Shown here piece by piece: positions 41,333 through 49,735 of a stretch of 64,000 bases of DNA. The translations under genes were made by a program, and so were the position numbers. The notes under the pieces are model-generated. The model was not told the DNA's origin. It did not search any database and worked only from the letters and a program-made list of their open reading frames with translations. This DNA comes from Allokutzneria sp. NRRL B-24872 (GTDB lineage Bacteria > Actinomycetota > Actinomycetes > Mycobacteriales > Pseudonocardiaceae), in assembly GCF_002155965.1 (NCBI RefSeq), contig NZ_MUMH01000042.1, positions 53,545-117,544 of the forward strand. Reading direction: 5' to 3'. Position 1 is the first letter of the stretch, and every line of letters begins with the position of its first letter.

Positions 41333-43924
41333 ATGCAACAGCGCTTTACCGCGTGGATTCTGCTTGTCTCCGCACTTGTCACCGCAGCAATGGCGCTGTC
41401 GCTCCCACTGGCTCCCGTCACGGTTGACCAGCCGATCGTCACCTGGCCGAAACAGGGTGAGCGGGTCAGCAACACCGTTGTCCCGCTGCTGCCCTACCGG
41501 CCGCTCGAACTGACCGCCGAGGTGCCGTGCGCGGCGATCTCCGCGGTGAACGCCACGGGCGGGGAGGTCCTGCGCACGCTGCCGCCCTCCCGCGACTCCG
41601 CACAGCAGGACCACGGGCTGACCATGCGCGTGGTGAACGGCATCGTGCAGGTCAGGGCTTCGGGAAAGTCGATCATCGAGGAACGGCTGCCCAGGACCGA
41701 CTGCTCATACCGGGTGATCGCGAACGGCACCGGGATCGAGGTCTGGCGCGACGGCATCCAGCTGGTCAGGCACGCGGGTGTGCTGCCGCCGCAGGTCGCG
41801 ATGCTGGAGACCGGGGCGGCCGGGATGGCCGAGTCCGATGGCATGCGGGTCGTGCTCAACACCGACGCGCGATTCCAGTCGACGCCGACCAACGCGAAAT
41901 TCGTTCTGTTGATCGTGCATGGATTTCTGCTGATCGGCTGCATCACGCTCGCCGTTCTTCGATTCCGGGCGAAACGACCTTCCGAAGATCGAATTCGATG
42001 GCGGGCGGTTGATTTCCTCGTGCCCGCCGCACTGCTCGTCTGGACGGTGCTCGGGCCGACGAACGATGACGACGGCTGGTATCTCCGGCACGCGCTGAAC
42101 CTCGGTGAAGTGGGCTACGTCGGCAACTACTACCACTCGTTCAACGCGCCCGAGACGCCGTTCCTGGTCGCCCAGTACCTGCTCGCCGGGTGGACGTCGA
42201 TGGGCACCTCGATGCTGTGGGTGCGGCTGTTCCCCGCCCTGCTCGGCATCGGAACGTGGTTCGCGCTGCGGTGGTTCCTGCACAGCGCGCTCGGCGAGCG
42301 CAGGGCCTACCGCGCGCTGCCGTGGCTGCTGGCGCTTGCCTTCCTGGTGTGGTGGCTGCCGTACAACCCGACGCTGCGGCCGGAGCCGGTCACCTGCCTC
42401 GGAGTCGCGCTGACGCTCGCGCTGTGCGAGTACGCGCGGCGCCGCGAATGGCCTGGGCTGATGGCGCCGGCCGTGCTGCTGGCCGCGCTCACCACGCTGA
42501 CCATGGGCGCGGGCCTGATCGCGTGGGCGCCCGTCGCGCTCCAGCTGCCGTGGCTGTGGCGCTCGGCTCGCGGGCGGGACCGGCTCGCGCTGCTCGCGGC
42601 CGTGCTCAGCTCGGGGACGGTGGCCTTCACCGTGCTCTTCGCCGACGGCAAGCTCGCGGACCTGATCGAAGCCACCAAGATCCACTACTACTACTGGATC
42701 ACCATGGGCTGGACCGAGGAGTGGGGCCGCTACGGCACGCTGCTCGTGCCCACCGGCTCCGGCAACTGGGCCAAGCGCGCACCGGTGCTGCTGATGATCG
42801 TCTGCCTGGTGTTCGTCGTGGCGCGGGCGCGGCGCCGGAAGTGGCGCGTCGACGCGGTGATGGTGCGGCTGGCCGGGGTGCTCGGCTTCGGCATGGTGGC
42901 GCTGGCGATCATCCCGACCAAGTGGACCCACCACTTCGTCGGCATCGCCGCGCCCGCGATCGCGCTGCTGGCGCTGACGACCTTCGCCGGGCCGCGCGGG
43001 CGCAGAACCGTCCCCGCCGTCGCCGGAGGGCTGTTCGTCGCGTTCACCGGCGTGGTGATCTTCAGCGGCCCCAACCTGTGGCACGGCTTCGGCGCGTGGG
43101 GTCAGCCGTTCTCGCTGACCGGGAACATCGACCCGATGCGCACCCTCGACCCCGACGAGAAGGACCTGGTCGAAACGCTGATGCTGGCGATCGGCCCGGT
43201 CAAGGCCAACAACGTGCTGCTCTGGGCGGGCGCGATCGGGCTCTGCTGGTTCCTGCTGCGGCGGCGACGGCGGTGGGCCGCTCTCGGTTCGGCGCGGGTG
43301 CTGCTCGGCACCCAGGCGCTCGTGGTCGCACTGTTGCTCGTGCTGTTCGTGATCGCGCCGCTGCGGCAGCTGCCCGGCTGGTCGCTGGCCAGCGGCACGC
43401 TGCGCAACGGCTGCGGGATCGCCGACACCGTGCGCTTGCAGGACGGCAAGTCGTTGACCGACCACCTGGCCGGGCGCGTGGCCTACGTGGACTGGAGCAT
43501 CGGCATCGGCTACCCCTGCGTCGCGATCCCCGCCGTGAAGGACGGCATGGTGACGCCGCCGGAGTACCGCGTGCTCGCCGCCGAGAAGTTCACGATGGGC
43601 GGCCTCGTGTCGGTCTACGAGGGCATCGGCGGCACCCACGGCTTCCTCGGCCGGGTCGCGGAGATGGTCAAGGTGCCCGCCGACGCGCCCAACTCCGCCG
43701 ACTTCCCGTGGGGCGGCCTGGAGCGGGTGAAGTACCTGCACGAGCCCGGTCGCTACTCCGTGGCCATGACCCACCGCGTGGAGCACGGCCTCGAAGGCCC
43801 GCCCACGATCGCGCGGCTGGAGTACGCCGGGGTGCCCGCGGGCTACGTGGAGCAGGCGATCGACCCGACGCGCCTGCCCGACGACGTCGACGACGACCGC
43901 TACGACACCCTCGGCCTCCGCTGA
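41333..43924 (+). CDS. Emb-family arabinosyltransferase (copy 1)
   Basis: 863 residues from the ATG at 41333. A GT-C membrane enzyme that polymerises arabinofuranose from decaprenyl-phosphoryl-arabinose. An N-terminal soluble domain sits between the first two membrane segments (residues about 30-180). The catalytic loop motif NDDDGWYLRHALNLGEVGYVGNYYHSFNAPE follows, then about a dozen helices and a C-terminal extracytoplasmic domain. It is some 200 residues shorter than mycobacterial EmbA/B/C, mostly at the C-terminal carbohydrate-binding end. Which Emb (A, B or C) it corresponds to cannot be decided. Confidence 0.9.
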   Translation: MQQRFTAWILLVSALVTAAMALSLPLAPVTVDQPIVTWPKQGERVSNTVVPLLPYRPLELTAEVPCAAISAVNATGGEVLRTLPPSRDSAQQDHGLTMRVVNGIVQVRASGKSIIEERLPRTDCSYRVIANGTGIEVWRDGIQLVRHAGVLPPQVAMLETGAAGMAESDGMRVVLNTDARFQSTPTNAKFVLLIVHGFLLIGCITLAVLRFRAKRPSEDRIRWRAVDFLVPAALLVWTVLGPTNDDDGWYLRHALNLGEVGYVGNYYHSFNAPETPFLVAQYLLAGWTSMGTSMLWVRLFPALLGIGTWFALRWFLHSALGERRAYRALPWLLALAFLVWWLPYNPTLRPEPVTCLGVALTLALCEYARRREWPGLMAPAVLLAALTTLTMGAGLIAWAPVALQLPWLWRSARGRDRLALLAAVLSSGTVAFTVLFADGKLADLIEATKIHYYYWITMGWTEEWGRYGTLLVPTGSGNWAKRAPVLLMIVCLVFVVARARRRKWRVDAVMVRLAGVLGFGMVALAIIPTKWTHHFVGIAAPAIALLALTTFAGPRGRRTVPAVAGGLFVAFTGVVIFSGPNLWHGFGAWGQPFSLTGNIDPMRTLDPDEKDLVETLMLAIGPVKANNVLLWAGAIGLCWFLLRRRRRWAALGSARVLLGTQALVVALLLVLFVIAPLRQLPGWSLASGTLRNGCGIADTVRLQDGKSLTDHLAGRVAYVDWSIGIGYPCVAIPAVKDGMVTPPEYRVLAAEKFTMGGLVSVYEGIGGTHGFLGRVAEMVKVPADAPNSADFPWGGLERVKYLHEPGRYSVAMTHRVEHGLEGPPTIARLEYAGVPAGYVEQAIDPTRLPDDVDDDRYDTLGLR

Positions 43925-43960
43925 GGCCGTCGCACTCGACGGTGGTGACCCCTGAAGCCC

Positions 43961-44005
43961 TGAACGGGTCGTTTGGTGCGCTCAACGCACTGAACGGGTC
44001 GTTCA
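43961..44005. repeat. 30-bp-period palindromic repeat array 3
   Basis: Two units starting at 43961 and 43991, 30 bases apart, both with the TGAACGGGTCGTT core and the spacer GTGCGCTCAACGCAC-like. It lies between convergent genes, like array 1. Confidence 0.75.
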
Positions 44006-44036
44006 GGGCTTACGCGGTGCGGCTGCGCGGGTGGGG

Positions 44037-44471
44037 TTACTGGGGCTTGAAGACGACCAGGCGGAGCATGACGAAGTTGATCGCGGTGGCGGTGGCCTGG
44101 GCGATCACCCACGCGATGGTGATCTTGAGGGCCGAGGCCGGGAGCAGAGCCAGTGCCAGCGCGTTCACGCCGACGTTGACGAAGAACGTCACCCCGTAGA
44201 GCAGGATGAAGCCGCCGAGCCTGCCTGCCCCGGCCGGCGCCGCCTGGAAGGTGAACCGCTTGTTCAGGAAGTAGGCGGTGGTGGTGCCGAAGACGAAGCC
44301 GAGCGCCTTGGCGGGGTGCACCCACATGCCCAGCGCCAGGAACAGCTGGTAGGTGCCGTAGTCGACCAGCGCCGAGAACCCACCGACCAGCACGAACCGG
44401 GTGAGCTGCGCGGCAAGGCCGAGCTTGGGCGCCTCTGGCGAGGTCTGCTCGGCCGCTTCGGAGGTGGTCAC
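44037..44471 (-). CDS. GtrA-family membrane protein
   Basis: 144 residues from the GTG at 44471. Four membrane helices with the GtrA pattern: LTRFVLVGGFSALVDYGTYQLFL, FGTTTAYFLNKRFTFQ, ILLYGVTFFVNVGVNALAL and AQATATAINFVMLRLVVF. In mycobacteria a GtrA protein (Rv3789) lies beside dprE1 and affects arabinan priming. The same role is likely here, although it is on the opposite strand. Confidence 0.87.
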   Translation of the reverse strand: MTTSEAAEQTSPEAPKLGLAAQLTRFVLVGGFSALVDYGTYQLFLALGMWVHPAKALGFVFGTTTAYFLNKRFTFQAAPAGAGRLGGFILLYGVTFFVNVGVNALALALLPASALKITIAWVIAQATATAINFVMLRLVVFKPQ

Positions 44472-44598
44472 AACGGTCCGCCTTCTCGTTCGCCTTCTCG
44501 TTCGCCGATCACGTCGGCGGGGTGCCGCCGGAGCGGCGGAATCCCCCGTAAGTACGCTACCGCGTGACCTAACCGCCTTGACGAATGGGCGTTTTCGC

Positions 44599-47322
44599 AT
44601 GCCACAGCGCCTCAAGGGCCAGCACCGCGTCACCGCGTGGGTGTTGGTCGGCGCAGCCGTGATCACAGCTGTGCTGGCGGTCCTGCTGCCCCTCGCCCCC
44701 GTCCGCGTCCAGCAGCCGGTCCTGAGCTGGCCGGAAGCGGGCGCTCAGCCGCGCTCCACCGTGGTCCCGCTCGTGCCGTACCGGCCGCTGGAGATGACCG
44801 CGGAGCTGCCGAGCCGGACGATGGACGCGCTCGACCGGAGCCGGTTCACCGCGGGCGGCAAGTGGGCGGACGTGCTCACAACGCTGCCGGAGGACGAGAA
44901 CCAGCCGGTGAGCCGTGGCCTGCGAGTGCAGACGCGCGGCGGTGAGGTGCGGATCTCGGCGTCGGAGCAGGTGCTGCTGAGCGAGCGCCGTCCGGCGGGC
45001 GTCAAGGACTACCGCTTCGTGGCGACGTCCAAGGGCGTCTCGGTGCTGCGCGACGGCAAGGTGGTGGCCGACCGGCCGGGCCTGCTGCCGCCGCAGGTGG
45101 CGATGCTGGAGACGGCCGCGGAGAACATGCAGGAGGCGAACGGGCTCTCGGCGAAGCTGAACACCGACGCCCGCTTCCAGTCCGCGCCCGCGACGCTGAA
45201 GCTGGTGCTGCTCGTACTGCACGCTCTCTGTCTGTTCGGGTGCCTGTGGCTCTGCGTGAGCCGCTACCGCTACTCCGAGCGCGCGCGGCGGGAGACGGAC
45301 GAACCGCGGTTCAAGCTCGGGCTGATCGACATCGCGGTGCCCGCGATCCTCGTGCTGTGGGCGATCATCGGGCCGTTCAACGACGACGACGGGTGGTACC
45401 TGCGGCACGCGCTGAACATCCCGAACTCGGGGTACGTGGGCAACTACTACCACTCGTTCAACGCGCCAGAGGCGCCGTTCATGTTCAGCCAGTACCTGCT
45501 CGGCGCGTGGGGGCTGATCAGCAAGTCCACCCTGTGGATGCGGATGTTCCCGACCGTCATCGGGATCGCCGTGTGGTTCGTGCTCCGGCGCTACCTGCAC
45601 GCGGCGCTCGGCGGCAGGCGCTCGGTGCGGCGGCCCTACACGGCACTGCCGTACCTGCTGGCGCTGGCTTTCCTGGTGTGGTGGATGCCGTTCGAACTCA
45701 CGCTGCGGCCGGAACCCGTTGTGTGCCTTGGCGTTGCGGTGAACCTCGCACTGACGGAGTACGCGCGGCGGCGCGAGTGGCCGGGGCTGTACGCGGTCGC
45801 TGTCGCGGTCGCCGCGCTGACCACGCTGACCACGGCGACGGGCGTCGTCGCGTGGGGACCGCTGCTGCTGCACGCGCCGCACCTGGTGCGCTACACCAGG
45901 AACTGGGCGGTCAAGGAGCGCATCGCCTACCTCGGCATGCTGCTGGTGAGCGGGACCGCCGCGTTCCCGGCGGTGTTCTGGGACATGAAGCTCAGCGACC
46001 TGATCGAGACGACCCGCATCCACACCTGGTACTGGTTCGTCACGCCGTGGTACCAGGAGATCGAGCGCTACAACGCGTTGCTGCACCCGGGAACCCTCGG
46101 CAACTGGGCCAAGCGCGGCGCGGTGCTGCTGACCGTGGTGGCGCTGGTGTTCGTGGTGATCAGGCTGGCGACGCGGCGCGACCGCAACGGCCCGCTGGAC
46201 CGGCTGATCATCGGCAGCGCGGCCATGTCTGGCATCGGGCTCGCGGCGCTGGCGATCTCCCCGACCAAGTGGGTGCACCACTTCGGCGGCATGGCGGTGC
46301 CCGCGATCCTGGTGCTGGCGCTGACCGCCTTCGCGAGCCCGATCCCCGCGCGCGTCCGGCGCACGGCACCCGGCCTGCTCGCGGGCGGGGTCGCGGCCTT
46401 CGCGACGGTGGTGATCTTCAGCGGGACGAACTCCTGGCACGCCTTCTCCGACTGGGGCCAGCCCTTCGGCGACCACGTCTCGATGCCGGACCCGGCGGCG
46501 GTGGCCAAGGACCCGAACGCCTTGAGCGGCAAGCAACTCCTCGAAGGGCAGATCCCGCACGTCGGCCCGCTGAAGTTCAGCAACATGCTGCTGTGGCTGG
46601 CGGTCATCGGCCTGTGCTGGTGGCTCGCGCGGCGGGCGATGGGCGGCGGCGGACGGCGGTGGGCCGCACTGGGCACCGCGCGGTTGTTCACCGTCGTGCA
46701 GACCGCGCTGGTGGTGCTGATGCTGGCGGTCTTCGTGATCGCGCCGATCAACCAGCACCCGCAGTGGTCCCCGGCGAAGGGCAACCTGAAGAGCGTCATC
46801 GGCGGCTCGTGCGGGCTCGCGGACGAGCTGTACGTGCCGTTGAACAAGCTGACGCCGGTGCTGCGCGGTCCGGACCGCCCCGCGCTGCGCGATGCCAAGG
46901 GCGCCATCACCGTGCGCGAACTGGTGCGCGACCAGCCGACGTTCGTGGACTGGCCGATCGGGCTCGCCTACCCGTGCGTCCCGGTGCTGCCGGTGAAGGA
47001 CGGCATGACCACGCCCGCGGAGTACCGCCTGGTCGCCTCGGACCAGCTCGGCGGAACGCGGACGGTCACGCTGAACGAGCGGGTCGGTGGCACGCAGGCG
47101 TTCATGAACCGCGTGGCGACGATCGACCGCGTCCCGGTGGACGTCGTGCCGACCAAGACGCCGCGAGCGCCGTGGGGGCACTTGGAGCGTGTCGTGTACC
47201 GTCACCCTCCGGGCCGCTACACGGTTTCGCGCACCGAACGCGTCGAATGGGGCCTGGTCTCCTGGCCGAGGCTGGCCCAGTTCGACTACGTGGGCGCCCG
47301 CGATGGCTGGCTCAACGAGTAG
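44599..47322 (+). CDS. Emb-family arabinosyltransferase (copy 2)
   Basis: 907 residues. Paralogue of the gene at 41333-43924 with the same architecture and the catalytic loop FNDDDGWYLRHALNIPNSGYVGNYYHSFNAPE. LRPEPVVCLGVAVNLALTEYARRREWPGL and SPTKWVHHFGGMAVPAI align closely with copy 1. The C-terminal domain again is shorter than in mycobacteria. It lies 24 bases before dprE1 and is probably co-transcribed with it. Confidence 0.9.
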   Translation: MPQRLKGQHRVTAWVLVGAAVITAVLAVLLPLAPVRVQQPVLSWPEAGAQPRSTVVPLVPYRPLEMTAELPSRTMDALDRSRFTAGGKWADVLTTLPEDENQPVSRGLRVQTRGGEVRISASEQVLLSERRPAGVKDYRFVATSKGVSVLRDGKVVADRPGLLPPQVAMLETAAENMQEANGLSAKLNTDARFQSAPATLKLVLLVLHALCLFGCLWLCVSRYRYSERARRETDEPRFKLGLIDIAVPAILVLWAIIGPFNDDDGWYLRHALNIPNSGYVGNYYHSFNAPEAPFMFSQYLLGAWGLISKSTLWMRMFPTVIGIAVWFVLRRYLHAALGGRRSVRRPYTALPYLLALAFLVWWMPFELTLRPEPVVCLGVAVNLALTEYARRREWPGLYAVAVAVAALTTLTTATGVVAWGPLLLHAPHLVRYTRNWAVKERIAYLGMLLVSGTAAFPAVFWDMKLSDLIETTRIHTWYWFVTPWYQEIERYNALLHPGTLGNWAKRGAVLLTVVALVFVVIRLATRRDRNGPLDRLIIGSAAMSGIGLAALAISPTKWVHHFGGMAVPAILVLALTAFASPIPARVRRTAPGLLAGGVAAFATVVIFSGTNSWHAFSDWGQPFGDHVSMPDPAAVAKDPNALSGKQLLEGQIPHVGPLKFSNMLLWLAVIGLCWWLARRAMGGGGRRWAALGTARLFTVVQTALVVLMLAVFVIAPINQHPQWSPAKGNLKSVIGGSCGLADELYVPLNKLTPVLRGPDRPALRDAKGAITVRELVRDQPTFVDWPIGLAYPCVPVLPVKDGMTTPAEYRLVASDQLGGTRTVTLNERVGGTQAFMNRVATIDRVPVDVVPTKTPRAPWGHLERVVYRHPPGRYTVSRTERVEWGLVSWPRLAQFDYVGARDGWLNE

Positions 47323-47346
47323 CGCACTCCACGGAGATTTGCACCT

Positions 47347-48702
47347 ATGCCTGAGAAGCTCGGCAGACTGACCGGATGGGGCCGCACGGCCCCGACCATC
47401 GCGAGGGTTCTGGAGCACCCGGACCGCGCCGAGCTGGCCACCGCCGTGCGCGCGGCCGACGGCCGGGGAGTGATCCCCAGGGGCCTCGGCCGCAGCTACG
47501 GCGACGCCGCTCAGAACGCCGGTGGTCTCGTCGTGGACATGACCGCCTTCAACCAGATCCACTCCGTGGACACCGAGACGGGCATCGTCACGGTGGACGC
47601 CGGGGTGAGCCTGGACAAGCTGATGCGCGAGATGCTGCCGCACGGCCTGTGGATCCCCGTGCTGCCGGGCACTCGCCAGGTCACCGTCGGCGGGGCGATC
47701 GCGGCGGACATCCACGGCAAGAACCACCACGTGGAAGGCAGTTTCTGCAACCACGTGCTGGCGATCGAGCTGCTGACCGCGGACGGTGAGATCCGCACGG
47801 TGACGCCGGAAGGCCCCGGCTCGGACCTGTTCTGGGCGACCGCGGGCGGCATGGGCCTGACCGGTGTGGTGCTGCGCGCCACGGTGCAGCTGAAGTCCGT
47901 GGAGTCGGCGTACTTCCTCGTCGACACCGAGCGCACCAAGGACCTGGACGACCTCATGGCCAGGTTGATGGACAACGACGACCAGTACACCTACTCGGTG
48001 GCCTGGTTCGACTCCGCGTCGACGGGCGCGAAGATGGGCCGCGCGGTGCTCACGCGCGGCTGGTCGGCCAAGCTCGACGACCTGCCGGCGAAGCTGCGCA
48101 GCGCCCCGCTGAAGTTCACCGCGCCGCAGCTGGCCACCGTGCCGCCGGTGTTCCCGAGCGGCCTGCTGAACAAGCTGACCGTGAGCGCCTTCAACGAGGT
48201 CTGGTACCGCAAGGCTCCCAAGGAGCGCCGCGGTGAGGTGCAGAACATCACCCAGTTCTTCCACCCGCTGGACATCGTCGGCGACTGGAACCGGGTCTAC
48301 GGGCCGCGCGGATTCCTGCAGTACCAGTACGTGGTGCCCTACGGCGCCGAGGACACCGTGCGCAAGTCCATGGAGATGATCTCCGCTTCCGGCGCGGTGT
48401 CGTTCCTCAACGTCCTCAAGCGCTTCGGCGCTGGCAACGCCGCCCCGCTGTCCTTCCCCTCACCGGGCTGGACCCTGGCCGTGGACATCCCGATCACCGA
48501 CCGGCTCGCGCCGCTGCTGGACAAGCTCGACCAGCTGGTGCTGGAGGCCGGTGGGCGGCTGTACCTGGCCAAGGACTCCCGGCTGACCCCGGACGCGTTC
48601 CGCTCGATGTACCCGCGCCTTGCCGAGTGGCAGAAGGTCCGGGACGCGGTCGACCCGCGTGGTGTGTTCAACTCCGACCTCTCCAGAAGGCTGATGCTGT
48701 GA
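47347..48702 (+). CDS. dprE1: Decaprenylphosphoryl-beta-D-ribose 2-oxidase (DprE1)
   Basis: 451 residues. An FAD-linked oxidase: FAD-binding [37 protein letters not shown] and [19 protein letters not shown]. The substrate domain carries YLAKDSRL with the active-site lysine. With DprE2 it epimerises decaprenylphosphoryl-ribose to the arabinose donor. The segment equivalent to the benzothiazinone-target cysteine (Cys387 in M. tuberculosis) reads GWTLAVD, with Ala378 in its place. Confidence 0.94.
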   Translation: MPEKLGRLTGWGRTAPTIARVLEHPDRAELATAVRAADGRGVIPRGLGRSYGDAAQNAGGLVVDMTAFNQIHSVDTETGIVTVDAGVSLDKLMREMLPHGLWIPVLPGTRQVTVGGAIAADIHGKNHHVEGSFCNHVLAIELLTADGEIRTVTPEGPGSDLFWATAGGMGLTGVVLRATVQLKSVESAYFLVDTERTKDLDDLMARLMDNDDQYTYSVAWFDSASTGAKMGRAVLTRGWSAKLDDLPAKLRSAPLKFTAPQLATVPPVFPSGLLNKLTVSAFNEVWYRKAPKERRGEVQNITQFFHPLDIVGDWNRVYGPRGFLQYQYVVPYGAEDTVRKSMEMISASGAVSFLNVLKRFGAGNAAPLSFPSPGWTLAVDIPITDRLAPLLDKLDQLVLEAGGRLYLAKDSRLTPDAFRSMYPRLAEWQKVRDAVDPRGVFNSDLSRRLML

Positions 48703-49454
48703 TCGACGCCGTTGGCAACCCCCAGTCCCTGCTGCTGCTCGGGGGCACCTCCGAGATCGGCCTGGCGATCGTGGACCGCTTCGCCGACCAGCGTCCGCTG
48801 CGCGTCGTGCTGGCCGCGCGCCCGTCCGAGCGCTTGGACGAGGCCGCGGAGCGCTTGCGCGCCAAGGGCTGCACGGTCAGCACGCTGGCCTTCGACGCCC
48901 GCAAGCCGGAGACCCACGAGGAGGTCGTCGGCAAGGCGTTCTCCGATGGCGACATCGACGTGACCGTGGTGGCCTTCGGTGTGCTCGGTGACGCCGAGCG
49001 CGCGTGGCAGGACGTCGAGCACGCCCGCGAGATGGCCGAGGTCAACTTCGTCGCGCCGGTGACCGTCGGCGTCGCGCTGGCCAACCGCCTGCGCCAGCAG
49101 GGGCACGGCGCCGTTGTCGCGCTGTCCTCCGTCGCCGGTGAGCGCGTGCGCAGGTCGAACTTCGTCTACGGCTCCACCAAGGCCGGTGTCGACGGCTTCT
49201 ACCTGGGCCTCGGCGAGGCGCTGAAGCCGCACGGCGTGCAGGTCACCGTGGTCCGCCCCGGTTTCGTGCACACCAAGATGACCAAGGGCATGAAGGCCGC
49301 TCCGCTGGCCGCCCAGCCGGAGCAGGTCGCCGAGATCGCCGTGACCGCCGTGCGCCGCCGCCAGGACCTGGTATGGGCGCCGGGCGCGTGGCGGTTCGTG
49401 ATGTCGGTGCTGCGGCACATCCCGCGCGCGATCTTCCGCAAGCTCCCCATCTGA
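48699..49454 (+). CDS. dprE2: Decaprenylphosphoryl-keto-ribose reductase (DprE2)
   Basis: 251 residues from a GTG overlapping the dprE1 stop (GTGA). A short-chain dehydrogenase: [19 protein letters not shown] cofactor motif, [13 protein letters not shown], the catalytic Ser in [12 protein letters not shown] and [11 protein letters not shown] (YxxxK). It reduces the DprE1 product to decaprenylphosphoryl-arabinose. It ends the emb-dprE1-dprE2 run. Confidence 0.94.
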   Translation: MIDAVGNPQSLLLLGGTSEIGLAIVDRFADQRPLRVVLAARPSERLDEAAERLRAKGCTVSTLAFDARKPETHEEVVGKAFSDGDIDVTVVAFGVLGDAERAWQDVEHAREMAEVNFVAPVTVGVALANRLRQQGHGAVVALSSVAGERVRRSNFVYGSTKAGVDGFYLGLGEALKPHGVQVTVVRPGFVHTKMTKGMKAAPLAAQPEQVAEIAVTAVRRRQDLVWAPGAWRFVMSVLRHIPRAIFRKLPI

Positions 49455-49463
49455 CCCTGACGT

Positions 49464-49486
49464 CCCGAACGGCTGAGCCGTTCGGG
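49464..49486 (+). terminator. Terminator after dprE2, first hairpin
   Basis: A perfect 10-bp stem CCCGAACGGC/GCCGTTCGGG with a 3-base loop, 10 bases past the stop. Confidence 0.7.
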
Positions 49487-49503
49487 TGAGTTCGGAGATC
49501 GCG

Positions 49504-49536
49504 AAAGGCGCACCCGGCTGGACCGGGTGCGCCTTT
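49504..49536 (+). terminator. Terminator after dprE2, second hairpin
   Basis: A perfect 14-bp stem AAAGGCGCACCCGG/CCGGGTGCGCCTTT with a 5-base loop, ending in TTTCTG. The interval from here to 49735 has no gene. Confidence 0.8.
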
Positions 49537-49735
49537 CTGCTGGTCGGAAGGGCTGGACCTGAGCAATATCATCGTTATTGTGACCGGCTCCCCCGCCTCC
49601 GCTCCGTCAACTTCCCCCCACCATCCAGCGATCCCCTGTTAGTTGCCATCCAGCCGCTTGAGCTGGGCTTTGTTACTGAATGTCGACTTGGTGACGGTCG
49701 GTAACACCGCTGGCTTGTCCTACGAATGAGGGATC

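Noticed and set aside
44569..48264. A 1231-codon open frame on the minus strand opposite emb copy 2 and dprE1
   Set aside because: It is the antisense shadow of two clearly recognisable genes; its composition (Arg, His, Val, Gln-rich, no domain) is typical of GC-rich antisense frames.
49566..49582. CAATA...TATTG inverted repeat as a further Zur box
   Set aside because: Arms are only 5 bp, the centre does not fit the other sites, and it lies about 155 bases from the next start.
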